From NCBI GenBank assembly GCA_946545475.1, contig CAMNNO010000005.1, positions 1-40,719 of the forward strand: DNA of 40,719 nucleotides, written 5' to 3'. How positions within the stretch are numbered: the stretch's first letter is position 1; each line of letters starts with the position of its first letter. The notes under the pieces were generated by a model that ran no database searches, had not been told where the DNA came from, and was given only the letters and a program-made list of their open reading frames with translations. Shown piece by piece: positions 23,613 through 31,012 of the stretch. This DNA is from an uncultured Blautia sp. Lineage in GTDB: Bacteria; Bacillota; Clostridia; Lachnospirales; Lachnospiraceae. The position numbers were made by a program, and so were the translations under genes.

Positions 23613-25288
23613 ACGCTCTTGGTTAGCAGCTTTACCTTCGCCTGTTTCTGGAAGAAAGCTATTCCATAGCAAAGTATCTGCTCATAACCGTAAAGACCTT
23701 CAGCATACTTCTCATCAACGATCTGCTTTATCGCCTTATCACAATCCTTGCCCAGATCGGATTCCTTGTCAGCTTTTTTTGCCTCTATAATGATAGCCCT
23801 TCTGTTTTTTCTATCTTTCAGAAATATATCCGGTCTGCCGAGACCTTTCTCTTTATTGGATTCCACTTCATATCCTCTTCCAACAAAGACACCTGCAAGG
23901 AATGCATGATAATAGTCCTCATGATAATCATTATAACTGATCGTATCCCATAACAAACCGGATAGTATTTCTCCGGATCTTATTTCGTCCTTTTCCCACA
24001 GCGCTTCCAGCAGGTTCTGTATGGTATCGGAGTTTACCGTATCCGTGAAATATCTTGCAACGGAATCCTGAAAAATAGATGCAATCTCTTTGTTGGGTAT
24101 CTTTAGGGAAACTGTATCTCCATCTTCATCAGGATCAGCCTTTGTGACATAGCCCGTCATTAAAAGAACACTCCATAGATTATCCTCGGTGGAATGAAGA
24201 GTGTCATAAGTTAATTCATCAGATATTGTCTGAACAATAGTTCCTGCGTTTAGCAGTTTTTCAAATTTACCGGCAACATCAAAATCCGTGTGCTTCACAA
24301 AAGTAAGCAGGATTCCATTATGGCTGGTGTTTTTCCAATAATTCTTTGGTTTTGCCGTCCTTTTGTACCTCAGTGCCGATATATGATTGATAACATCCCA
24401 TGGACAGTACAAATAGGAATTTCCAAACACATATCCATCATACCATTCCTTGATTTCTTCGGCTGCTTCTTCCCTATCCGCAGCCTCAAGCATCGCTTTC
24501 ACCTCATTTTCCAAAAAGCCGAAATATTTACTGAACCTTTCGTCAAGAACAGAGTATGAGGCAAAATTGTTGGTGCCTGTAAAAATACTCTCCTTTGCGA
24601 TACGAAGACATCCCGTAGTCACGGCAAATTGAAGAAACTCATTATCTTTAAGGGCGGTACTCATAATTCCCTTGATAACATCAAGCATCTTGGAATAGTA
24701 ACCGTTTTTTGATGTATCCTTTTCACTCGCCTTCGCAAGAGGGACATCGTACTCATCAATCAAGAGAATAACTCTTTTGCCATAGACGGCATTCATCATG
24801 CGCATGAGCATTTTTAAGGAATTTTTTACATCAGATTTTTTCCCTGATTCAGCTTTCAGTCTGCGAAATGCCTCCCTGTCATCTTCATCTACCGCATCCG
24901 TATCAATGACATCTGCAAGGTCTTTACAGACATCCGCAAGCCTGACACCTAGCATATCGTAGGCATCAGAGAATTCTTCTGCTTCAACATCCTTGAAAGA
25001 AACAAACAACACCGGATATTGATTCATCCATTCCTTGCAGAATTCTCTGTGTTCTGTTATGGAAAGCCCTTCAAATATACTCTTGCTAGCCTTCCGTATA
25101 CTGAAGAAGTTTTCCATCATACTCATCATAAGCGTTTTTCCAAACCTGCGTGGCCTGGTAAAAAGGGTTACCTTGTTTTTTGTATCGTGTACAAGCTCAT
25201 AAATAATTTCTGTTTTATCCACATAATAGGCATTTTCTTTGCGGAGCACTGCAAAATCTGCTTCACCAATCCCTACCGTAAAACTCAT
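23588..25288 (-). CDS. AAA-ATPase-like / PD-(D/E)XK nuclease-like protein
   Basis: A 566-residue protein of the family pairing an AAA-ATPase-like domain (PF09820 type) with a C-terminal PD-(D/E)XK-like domain (PDDEXK_9, DUF1703 type), common as multiple copies in gut anaerobes; function not established. Seen: IGEADFAVLRKENAYYVDKT, P-loop RPRRFGKT, Walker B VILLIDEYDVPLAKA, and the nuclease signature GRPDIFLKD...IIIEAKKA. The final dozen residues (...SVPISFQMA) are read from the antisense of a parE fragment and are not family sequence. It is AT-richer than queA next door, suggesting transfer. Start ATG at 25288 with GGGGG about 9 bases upstream. Confidence 0.88.
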   Translation of the reverse strand: MSFTVGIGEADFAVLRKENAYYVDKTEIIYELVHDTKNKVTLFTRPRRFGKTLMMSMMENFFSIRKASKSIFEGLSITEHREFCKEWMNQYPVLFVSFKDVEAEEFSDAYDMLGVRLADVCKDLADVIDTDAVDEDDREAFRRLKAESGKKSDVKNSLKMLMRMMNAVYGKRVILLIDEYDVPLAKASEKDTSKNGYYSKMLDVIKGIMSTALKDNEFLQFAVTTGCLRIAKESIFTGTNNFASYSVLDERFSKYFGFLENEVKAMLEAADREEAAEEIKEWYDGYVFGNSYLYCPWDVINHISALRYKRTAKPKNYWKNTSHNGILLTFVKHTDFDVAGKFEKLLNAGTIVQTISDELTYDTLHSTEDNLWSVLLMTGYVTKADPDEDGDTVSLKIPNKEIASIFQDSVARYFTDTVNSDTIQNLLEALWEKDEIRSGEILSGLLWDTISYNDYHEDYYHAFLAGVFVGRGYEVESNKEKGLGRPDIFLKDRKNRRAIIIEAKKADKESDLGKDCDKAIKQIVDEKYAEGLYGYEQILCYGIAFFQKQAKVKLLTKSVPISFQMA

Positions 25289-25369
25289 ATGGCCAGCCCC
25301 CTTACCCCCAAATGTATCTTTACATGACACAGGCAGATATTTGTTCTGCTCGTGATTTTCAGTCGAGAC

Positions 25370-26407
25370 CTATCTGATCAGCATCGCATCTCCAAAGGAA
25401 AAAAAGCGGTACCTCTCCTTCACTGCGCTCTCATATGCGGCGAGGATGTGCTCGCGGCCGGCCAGGGCGCTGACCAGCATGAGGAGGGTCGACTCGGGGA
25501 GATGGAAGTTGGTGATGAGACTGTCCAGGACCTTGAAGCGGTAGCCGGGATAGATGAAGATGTCGGTCCAGCCGCTGCCGGGCTTTAAGGTTCCGTCGGG
25601 CTGGGATGCCGATTCCAGGGTCCGGCAGCTTGTGGTGCCGACGCAGATGACGCGGTGTCCGTTTGCCTTTGCCGCATTGATCTTTTCCGCCTCGGAGGGC
25701 TCGACGACGTAGTATTCGGAATGCATGTGATGCTCTTCGACATTCTCGACCTTGACCGGGCGGAAGGTGCCAAGGCCCACGTGAAGGGTCACATGGGCGA
25801 TGACGACGCCCATCTGCTCCACCTTGGAAAGAAGTTCCTTTGTGAAGTGGAGGCCGGCGGTGGGGGCGGCGGCGGAACCGCTGTTCTTGGCGTAGACGGT
25901 CTGGTAGCGGTCCTTGTCCTTCAACTTGTGCGTGATGTAGGGCGGAAGGGGCATCTCACCCAGCTGGTCCAGAATCTCCTCAAAAATGCCCTCGTAGGTA
26001 AAGCGGATATGGCGGTTTCCGTCGGGAAGGACATCCGTGATCTCCCCGGTCAGGATAGGCTCTCCCTCGTGGCCGCCAAAGCTCAGGCGGGCGCCGGCGC
26101 GCAGCTTCTTTCCGGGGCGCACCAGGCACTCCCAGGTATCCTTGTCCTCGCGCTTAAGGAGCAGCACCTCGCACAGGGCGCCGGTGCCCTCCTTGACGCC
26201 GTAGAGCCTGGCGGGAATGACTTTGGTGTCGTTGATGACCAGGCAGTCGCCCGGCGTAAGGTACTCTAAGATGTCCGTAAAGTGGCGGTGCGTAATCTCG
26301 CCGGTTTCTTTATCCAGCACCATCAGGCGCGAGGCGCTCCTGTCCTCCAGCGGGTCCTGGGCGATCAGCTCCGTTGGCAGGTCATAATAAAAATCCGATG
26401 TATTCAA
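25370..26407 (-). CDS. queA: S-adenosylmethionine:tRNA ribosyltransferase-isomerase QueA
   Basis: Transfers and isomerises ribose from SAM onto preQ1 in tRNA to make epoxyqueuosine. The 345 residues match the family: [71 protein letters not shown], and [20 protein letters not shown] start at the TTG of (M)NTSDFY: GGAG lies about 11 bases upstream and the gap to trmD is 16 bases, whereas an in-frame start at 26482 would overlap trmD by 59 bases with a non-family extension. It occupies the place after trmD where rplS is usually found. Confidence 0.95.
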   Translation of the reverse strand: MNTSDFYYDLPTELIAQDPLEDRSASRLMVLDKETGEITHRHFTDILEYLTPGDCLVINDTKVIPARLYGVKEGTGALCEVLLLKREDKDTWECLVRPGKKLRAGARLSFGGHEGEPILTGEITDVLPDGNRHIRFTYEGIFEEILDQLGEMPLPPYITHKLKDKDRYQTVYAKNSGSAAAPTAGLHFTKELLSKVEQMGVVIAHVTLHVGLGTFRPVKVENVEEHHMHSEYYVVEPSEAEKINAAKANGHRVICVGTTSCRTLESASQPDGTLKPGSGWTDIFIYPGYRFKVLDSLITNFHLPESTLLMLVSALAGREHILAAYESAVKERYRFFSFGDAMLIR

Positions 26408-26423
26408 ACTTCTAATCTCTCCT

Positions 26424-27260
26424 TCATTCCACAGCTTTGGCCGTTTTTTCCTCCATGGCTTCCGCTGCCTCATCTCCTTCACCGTTTTGGCCGGCTTCTT
26501 TTGCCGCGGCTTTTTCGGCTTCCTCTTTCCAGCTCTTTCTAAGCATCCGGACGTAATTCCACTCTTTGTTGGTGAGGTCGGCGTGTTTTAAAAGGTCCGG
26601 GCGGAAGCGGGCGGTCCGCTCGATGGACTGCTGCCGGCGCCAGGCATCCACATTCCCGTGATGGCCTGAGATCAGCACCGGCGGGACTTCCCGGCCGTGC
26701 CAGACCTGGGGGCGGGAATACTGGGGATATTCGAGAAGGCTCCCGGAGAAGGATTCCTGCACGCCGGATTCCTCATTGGTCAGGACCCCGGGCACCATGC
26801 GGGCGATGGCGTCCATCATCACCATGGCAGGCAGCTCGCCGCCGGTCAGGACATAATCGCCGATGGACACCTGGTCGGTCACGATCTCCTCCAGGACCCG
26901 CTCGTCGATCCCCTCGTAGTGGCCGCAGAGAAAGATGAGCTCCTCCTCCCGGGCAAGCTCCCTGGCCATCTCCTGGTTAAAGGTTTTTCCCAGGGGGCTA
27001 AGATAGATGGTCCTCGGCTTTTTTTCCAGTGCTTTTGTGATATGCTCCCAGCAGAGATATACCGGCTCCGGCTGCATGAGCATCCCGGCCCCGCCGCCGT
27101 AAGGGTAGTCGTCCACCTTCTGGTGCTTATTGAAGGCGAAATCCCGTATGTTGACCGCGTTTACGCGGATAAGCCCCGCCTCAATGGCCCGGCCGATGAT
27201 GCTGCTGTTCATGCCGGTCTCGATGAGCTCGGGGAACAGGGTCATGACATGGAAATTCAT
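26424..27260 (-). CDS. trmD: tRNA (guanine37-N1)-methyltransferase TrmD
   Basis: Makes m1G37 in tRNAs and so prevents frameshifting. Seen: [20 protein letters not shown], the [10 protein letters not shown] loop, [21 protein letters not shown], and the trefoil-knot SAM site [20 protein letters not shown]. The protein is 278 residues, about 30 longer than usual, owing to an Ala/Glu/Lys-rich tail after [10 protein letters not shown]. Its ATG overlaps the rimM stop by 4 bases. Confidence 0.96.
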   Translation of the reverse strand: MNFHVMTLFPELIETGMNSSIIGRAIEAGLIRVNAVNIRDFAFNKHQKVDDYPYGGGAGMLMQPEPVYLCWEHITKALEKKPRTIYLSPLGKTFNQEMARELAREEELIFLCGHYEGIDERVLEEIVTDQVSIGDYVLTGGELPAMVMMDAIARMVPGVLTNEESGVQESFSGSLLEYPQYSRPQVWHGREVPPVLISGHHGNVDAWRRQQSIERTARFRPDLLKHADLTNKEWNYVRMLRKSWKEEAEKAAAKEAGQNGEGDEAAEAMEEKTAKAVE

Positions 27261-27793
27261 ACCTGGCCACCTTCTTTTTTCTCATCGTCGTCAAGACCCG
27301 GCAGAAGGCGGATGACCATGCTCCCCTTCTCCACATCCACGGAGAGGATGCAGTCGTGGATGGCCGGCACCAGGACTTCCTTTCCGTCCGGCTTGTTTAT
27401 GACATAGACATCGTTCGCCCCCGTCTCCATCACGTCCTTAAGGGTGCCATAGGCTCTGCCGTCCTCCAGAAAGACGCTCATCCCGAGAAGATCGGCAATG
27501 TAATACTCGTCCTTGTCAAGAGGCGCGCCGTCCTCCCGGCGGATATAGAGATCCTTTCCCCGGAAGGATACGACATCGTCCACGTTGTCCAGCCCCTCAA
27601 ATTTCAGGATCACCAGATTTTTAAAATATTTGACCTGGGCGATGGAAAGCTCTTTTTTCGTATTTCCCTGGTCAAGCAAAACGTAAGAAAGGTCCTCAAA
27701 GCGTTCGGGGTCATCTGTCGTCGGAAAAACCTTCACCTCGCCCCTGACGCCATGGGTTGTCGTCACAACCCCCACCTTCAGAAAATCTTCCAT
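27257..27793 (-). CDS. rimM: Ribosome maturation factor RimM
   Basis: Binds S19 and helps mature the 30S head. The 178-residue protein shows the RimM N-domain (VGVVTTTHGVRGEVKVFPTT) and the C-terminal PRC-barrel (VLVPAIHDCILSVDVEKGSM). The ATG at 27793 (AAGGAG 5 bases upstream) is preferred over the GTG two codons earlier, which is too close to the ribosome site. An intrinsic terminator and a structured repeat separate it from khpA, so rimM-trmD-queA is probably a separate transcript, although no clear promoter was found. Confidence 0.95.
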   Translation of the reverse strand: MEDFLKVGVVTTTHGVRGEVKVFPTTDDPERFEDLSYVLLDQGNTKKELSIAQVKYFKNLVILKFEGLDNVDDVVSFRGKDLYIRREDGAPLDKDEYYIADLLGMSVFLEDGRAYGTLKDVMETGANDVYVINKPDGKEVLVPAIHDCILSVDVEKGSMVIRLLPGLDDDEKKEGGQV

Positions 27794-27878
27794 AGTCACT
27801 CCTTATCTGAAAATATCAAACCGGAGAAATCCCGCCCGCGTTTGGCCGGAATTTTTTCTCTGCGCGGGCCTGCGAATA

Positions 27879-28006
27879 CGTCAAAGGGAGGCGTATCCTC
27901 CCTCTAACCCCTGCCAATAGGGCAGAGGGGGACATATTCTCCCTCTGCCCACGGCGGGGCGCCAGTCACCGTCAGGTGACAGGTTCCACTTGGCGCCCCT
28001 GCCATA
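27879..28006 (-). repeat. 128-bp structured element with covarying stems, copy 2
   Basis: Same length and orientation as the copy at 7984-8111. On the minus strand it begins TATGGCAGGGGCGCCA right after the T-tail of the khpA terminator. The outer stem is GGGGCGCCA/TGGCGCCCC and another stem GGGCAGAGG/CCTCTGCCC; the GTCACC-TGAC-GGTGAC hairpin is identical in both copies. It fills much of the 27794-28100 gap. Confidence 0.9.
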
Positions 28007-28040
28007 AAAAAGCAGAGGCCTTAATAAAAGCCTCTGCTTA
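28006..28040 (-). terminator. Intrinsic terminator after khpA
   Basis: On the minus strand AAGCAGAGGC pairs with GCCTCTGCTT and is followed by TTTTATGG, a classical hairpin plus T-run, 61 bases after the khpA stop. It should end the ylxM-ffh-rpsP-khpA transcript. Confidence 0.9.
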
Positions 28041-28100
28041 TATTTCCGCTGTAGAAGACACGCTGCCCTGCCCCGTTGCCGGGAACCGGGCGTTTCCCTC

Positions 28101-28328
28101 TCACATGATATCCACGATAACCTTTTTGGTCGTCTTTGAAGCGCCTGCCTTGACAACAGTACGGATGGCCTTCGCGATACGGCCCTGGCGGCCTATGACC
28201 TTGCCCATATCTTCCGGAAGGACCTTAAGCACGACGACGATGGCATCCTCTTTTTCTGTTTCTGTGACAACCACCTCATCCGGATGATCGACAAGCGATT
28301 TAGCAATGACTTCAACCAAATCCTTCAT
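28101..28328 (-). CDS. khpA: KH-domain RNA-binding protein KhpA
   Basis: A 75-residue KH-domain protein with the GxxG loop (GKVIGRQGRIAKAIRTVV). In other Firmicutes it pairs with KhpB and binds many RNAs, affecting division and wall synthesis. Its position after rpsP is the standard one in Clostridia. Confidence 0.95.
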   Translation of the reverse strand: MKDLVEVIAKSLVDHPDEVVVTETEKEDAIVVVLKVLPEDMGKVIGRQGRIAKAIRTVVKAGASKTTKKVIVDIM

Positions 28329-28445
28329 ATTTACCCTCCATGGCTTGGCCGGCAGGCCAAAGGCTTCCCGGCGGGTACTTTCCCTACCCGGGCAGAGCGC
28401 GGGGACAACATTTCTCCCCGCATAAGGCGGGACAGGTATGCCCCA

Positions 28446-28691
28446 TTATTTTTCAATGCCGGCAAGCTTGAAGATCCTGGAGACAGTCTCAGTGGGCTGA
28501 GCGCCGACGTTAAGCCACTTCTTGGCGGCTTCTTCGTCTACCTTGAAGGTGCTGGGCTCGGTGTTGGGATCATAGGTGCCGATCTCCTCGATAGCCCTGC
28601 CATCGCGCTTCATGTGGGAATCCGCCACAACGATCCTGTAGTATGCGGATTTCTTCTTGCCCATTCTTCTCAATCTGATCTTAACTGCCAT
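28446..28691 (-). CDS. rpsP: 30S ribosomal protein S16
   Basis: The 81-residue protein is a normal S16: [39 protein letters not shown], and the C-terminal [15 protein letters not shown]. It lies between ffh and khpA in the same direction, with gaps of 133 and 117 bases. Confidence 0.98.
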   Translation of the reverse strand: MAVKIRLRRMGKKKSAYYRIVVADSHMKRDGRAIEEIGTYDPNTEPSTFKVDEEAAKKWLNVGAQPTETVSRIFKLAGIEK

Positions 28692-28824
28692 AACATTTTT
28701 CCTCCATTTATGAAATAATTATTATATATGCGGCGCCTGTAAGACACCGGCCACGCATGCAGCCCCGTGTTCCACTGTCTTCGGAACCTAAACCACATGA
28801 GAGTTTCCTTTATCAGATGTACTG

Positions 28825-30186
28825 TTAAAACGGAAGCTTTAAGCCGCCCAGCTTTCCCAGGCCGCCAAAGCCGCCCATTCCTTTTCCGGAAGCGGGGAAC
28901 TGCTTCATCATCTTGCGGCTCTGCTCGTACTGCTTGACCAGCTTGTTGACCTCGGAGATATCCACACCCGCGCCCTTGGCGATGCGGTTTTTTCGGGATA
29001 CGTTGAGAAGCTGGGGATTGCTGCGCTCCTTTGGCGTCATGGAAAGGATGATGGCCCGCGTCCTGGCCATGGCCGACTCATCCACCATGCCCTCGATATC
29101 CGCTGCCTTAGATCCAAGCCCCGGGATCATGCCCAGGATGGAGCTTAGGCCCCCGGCCTTTTTCATCTGGTCCATGCTGAGAAGAAAGTCGTTAAAGTCA
29201 AACTCCTTCTTCTTCAGGCGCTTTTTCATGTCCTCCATGCCGTCTTCGTCCATGGCGGACCCAAGCTTGTCAATAAGACTCAGCACATCGCCCATGCCCA
29301 GGATCCGGGAAGCCATGCGGTCCGGATAGAAGGGCTCCAGGTCGCCAAGCTTCTCGCCCATGCCGACAAAGTAGATGGGCTTGCCTGTGACGGCCTTTAT
29401 GGAAAGGGCCGCGCCGCCCCTGGTATCGCCATCCAGCTTGGTCAGGATAACGCCGTCAATGCCGGCCTCGTCCGCAAAGGTCTTGGCTACATTCACCGCG
29501 TCCTGGCCGGTCATGGCATCCACCGTGAGCAGGGTGGCATCCACGGGAACCGCTGCCTTAATGTCCTTAAGCTCCTGCATCATGGCCTCGTCCACATGCA
29601 GCCGGCCGGCCGTATCCAGGATGACCACGTTCTGCTGATGCGCCTTCGCGTGAAGGATGGCCGCCTTCGCAATATCCGCGGGCTTATTCTTGTCGCCCAT
29701 GGCAAAGACTTCCACGCCCTGCCGCTCGCCGTTGACCTGCAGCTGCTTGATAGCCGCGGGCCGGTAGACATCGCATGCCACCAGCAGGGGGTGGCGCCCC
29801 TTGGATTTCAACTGCCCGGCCATCTTAGCCGCCGTCGTCGTCTTGCCGGCGCCCTGAAGGCCCGCCAGCATGATCACCGTCATCTCGCTCCCGGATTTTA
29901 AGGGGAGCTCGACGGGCGTTCCGCCCATAAGGCTGACCATCTCTTCATTGACGATCTTGATGACCATCTGCCCCGGGTTAAGCCCATGCAGCACATCCTG
30001 CCCGACCGCGCGCTCCTGCACGCTCTTGACAAACTGCTTAACGACTTTAAAATTGACATCCGCCTCCAGGAGAGCCATCTTGACTTCCTTCATGGCGGAC
30101 TTGACATCCTCCTCGGTCAAAAGCCCCTTACCTCTAAGACGCTTAAAAACATTCTGGAGTTTGCTTGTCAGGCTTTCAAATGCCAT
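28825..30186 (-). CDS. ffh: Signal recognition particle GTPase Ffh
   Basis: SRP54 homologue (453 aa) that binds signal sequences and 4.5S/6S RNA at the ribosome. N domain (about 1-85), G domain with P-loop GLQGAGKTTTAAKMA, DTAGR and TKLDGDTRGGAALS, and a Met-rich M domain from about residue 300 (MKKAGGLSSILGMIPG, RKNRIAKGAG) ending in a Gly-rich tail. AAAGGAG lies 9 bases before the ATG. A 94-bp repeat has been inserted between it and ylxM. Confidence 0.98.
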   Translation of the reverse strand: MAFESLTSKLQNVFKRLRGKGLLTEEDVKSAMKEVKMALLEADVNFKVVKQFVKSVQERAVGQDVLHGLNPGQMVIKIVNEEMVSLMGGTPVELPLKSGSEMTVIMLAGLQGAGKTTTAAKMAGQLKSKGRHPLLVACDVYRPAAIKQLQVNGERQGVEVFAMGDKNKPADIAKAAILHAKAHQQNVVILDTAGRLHVDEAMMQELKDIKAAVPVDATLLTVDAMTGQDAVNVAKTFADEAGIDGVILTKLDGDTRGGAALSIKAVTGKPIYFVGMGEKLGDLEPFYPDRMASRILGMGDVLSLIDKLGSAMDEDGMEDMKKRLKKKEFDFNDFLLSMDQMKKAGGLSSILGMIPGLGSKAADIEGMVDESAMARTRAIILSMTPKERSNPQLLNVSRKNRIAKGAGVDISEVNKLVKQYEQSRKMMKQFPASGKGMGGFGGLGKLGGLKLPF

Positions 30187-30209
30187 AAATTAAAACTCCT
30201 TTATTATAG

Positions 30210-30303
30210 TATGCGCTCGAATTTTCAGCGGAAACGGCCGCTAAAGCGGCGAAAATTCGGCGCAGGAAACGAATGAAAACAAGAATCGTTTTATCCGTTT
30301 CCC
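30210..30303 (-). repeat. 94-bp double-hairpin repeat, copy 3 (inverted)
   Basis: Inverted relative to the pair at 5118-5309 and the same length. The second hairpin is nearly identical to copy 2; the first hairpin has AAAAC/GTTTT in place of AAAGCG/CGCTTT, a change on both sides that keeps pairing. It lies within the ylxM-ffh operon, ending about 20 bases before the ffh ribosome site. Confidence 0.88.
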
Positions 30304-30343
30304 ATAAACATCAGAAGCCGCGCCCTTACAATATATAAGGAAC

Positions 30344-30694
30344 CTACAGCTCATCCAAGATCCGCCCCGAGATCCCCTCAATTTCCTTAAGGCACCCCTC
30401 AAGGCCGGGATCAGGGCTTTTGGCACAGGCAGCCAACGACTGGATGCGTAAAAGCTCCTCCTTTATTTTAAGAAACTTCTCCACAAGCCCCAGCTTTTTC
30501 TCATACTCTTCCAGAGTATTTGTACAGCGCCGGACCATATCGTGCACGCCCTGCCGGCTGATACCCAGCTCCTCAGCAGCCTCACTCAGCGAGCAGTCAT
30601 CGATAACCACGCTCTCATAAACCTGCTTCTGCCTGTCCGTCAAAAGCTCGCCATAAAAATCATACAACAAAGCCTGCTTGACAAACCCTTCCAA
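30344..30694 (-). CDS. ylxM: YlxM-family SRP-associated DNA-binding-like protein
   Basis: A 116-residue protein with a sigma-factor-like helix-turn-helix (LTDRQKQVYESVV, LSEAAEELGISRQGVHDMVR). YlxM binds the SRP and modulates Ffh/FtsY in streptococci. The start is TTG, with AGAGGA 9 bases upstream. It is the first gene of the SRP operon; a consensus promoter lies about 70 bases before it. Confidence 0.93.
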   Translation of the reverse strand: MEGFVKQALLYDFYGELLTDRQKQVYESVVIDDCSLSEAAEELGISRQGVHDMVRRCTNTLEEYEKKLGLVEKFLKIKEELLRIQSLAACAKSPDPGLEGCLKEIEGISGRILDEL

Positions 30695-30760
30695 AACAAC
30701 TCATCCTCTCGGATAACTCTTTTTAACAAGCAGAACAGCGCCGTTCTCGGCACTTGCTGT

Positions 30761-30789
30761 ATATTATCGCATTTCCCGACCCCTGTCAA
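30761..30789 (-). promoter_or_regulatory. Strong promoter of the ylxM-ffh operon
   Basis: TTGACA (30789-30784), a 17-base spacer, then TAATAT (30766-30761) on the minus strand. The -35 is perfect; the -10 matches 4 of 6. The leader would be about 60 bases. Confidence 0.75.
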
Positions 30790-30849
30790 GTATTTTTTCT
30801 TGACAAAAAACATTTTTTCCAAATCCACTCCCAAGTATCTCTCCCTCAC

Positions 30850-31010
30850 AACCAATTGGCGTGCCCCTGGGGGGAGGGGTGCAGGGGAGAGGGACGCGGA
30901 CTTCGAGAGCTTTGAGCGGCCCCCCTCCCCTGCGCCTACCGGCAGGTAAGCGTAAAATAAAGAACTTAACAACCTCGGAGGGGGTAGCAGGGGGCACTCC
31001 CCCCTGCAAA
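30850..31010. repeat. GC-rich double-hairpin intergenic element
   Basis: Between GH2 and the ylxM promoter. GCAGGGGA (30881-30888) pairs with TCCCCTGC (30926-30933), and GCAGGGGG (30987-30994) with CCCCCTGC (31000-31007). It looks like the other structured intergenic elements here, but only one copy is in the window. The last hairpin is 6 bases beyond the GH2 stop and might aid termination. Confidence 0.5.
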
Positions 31011-31012
31011 AC

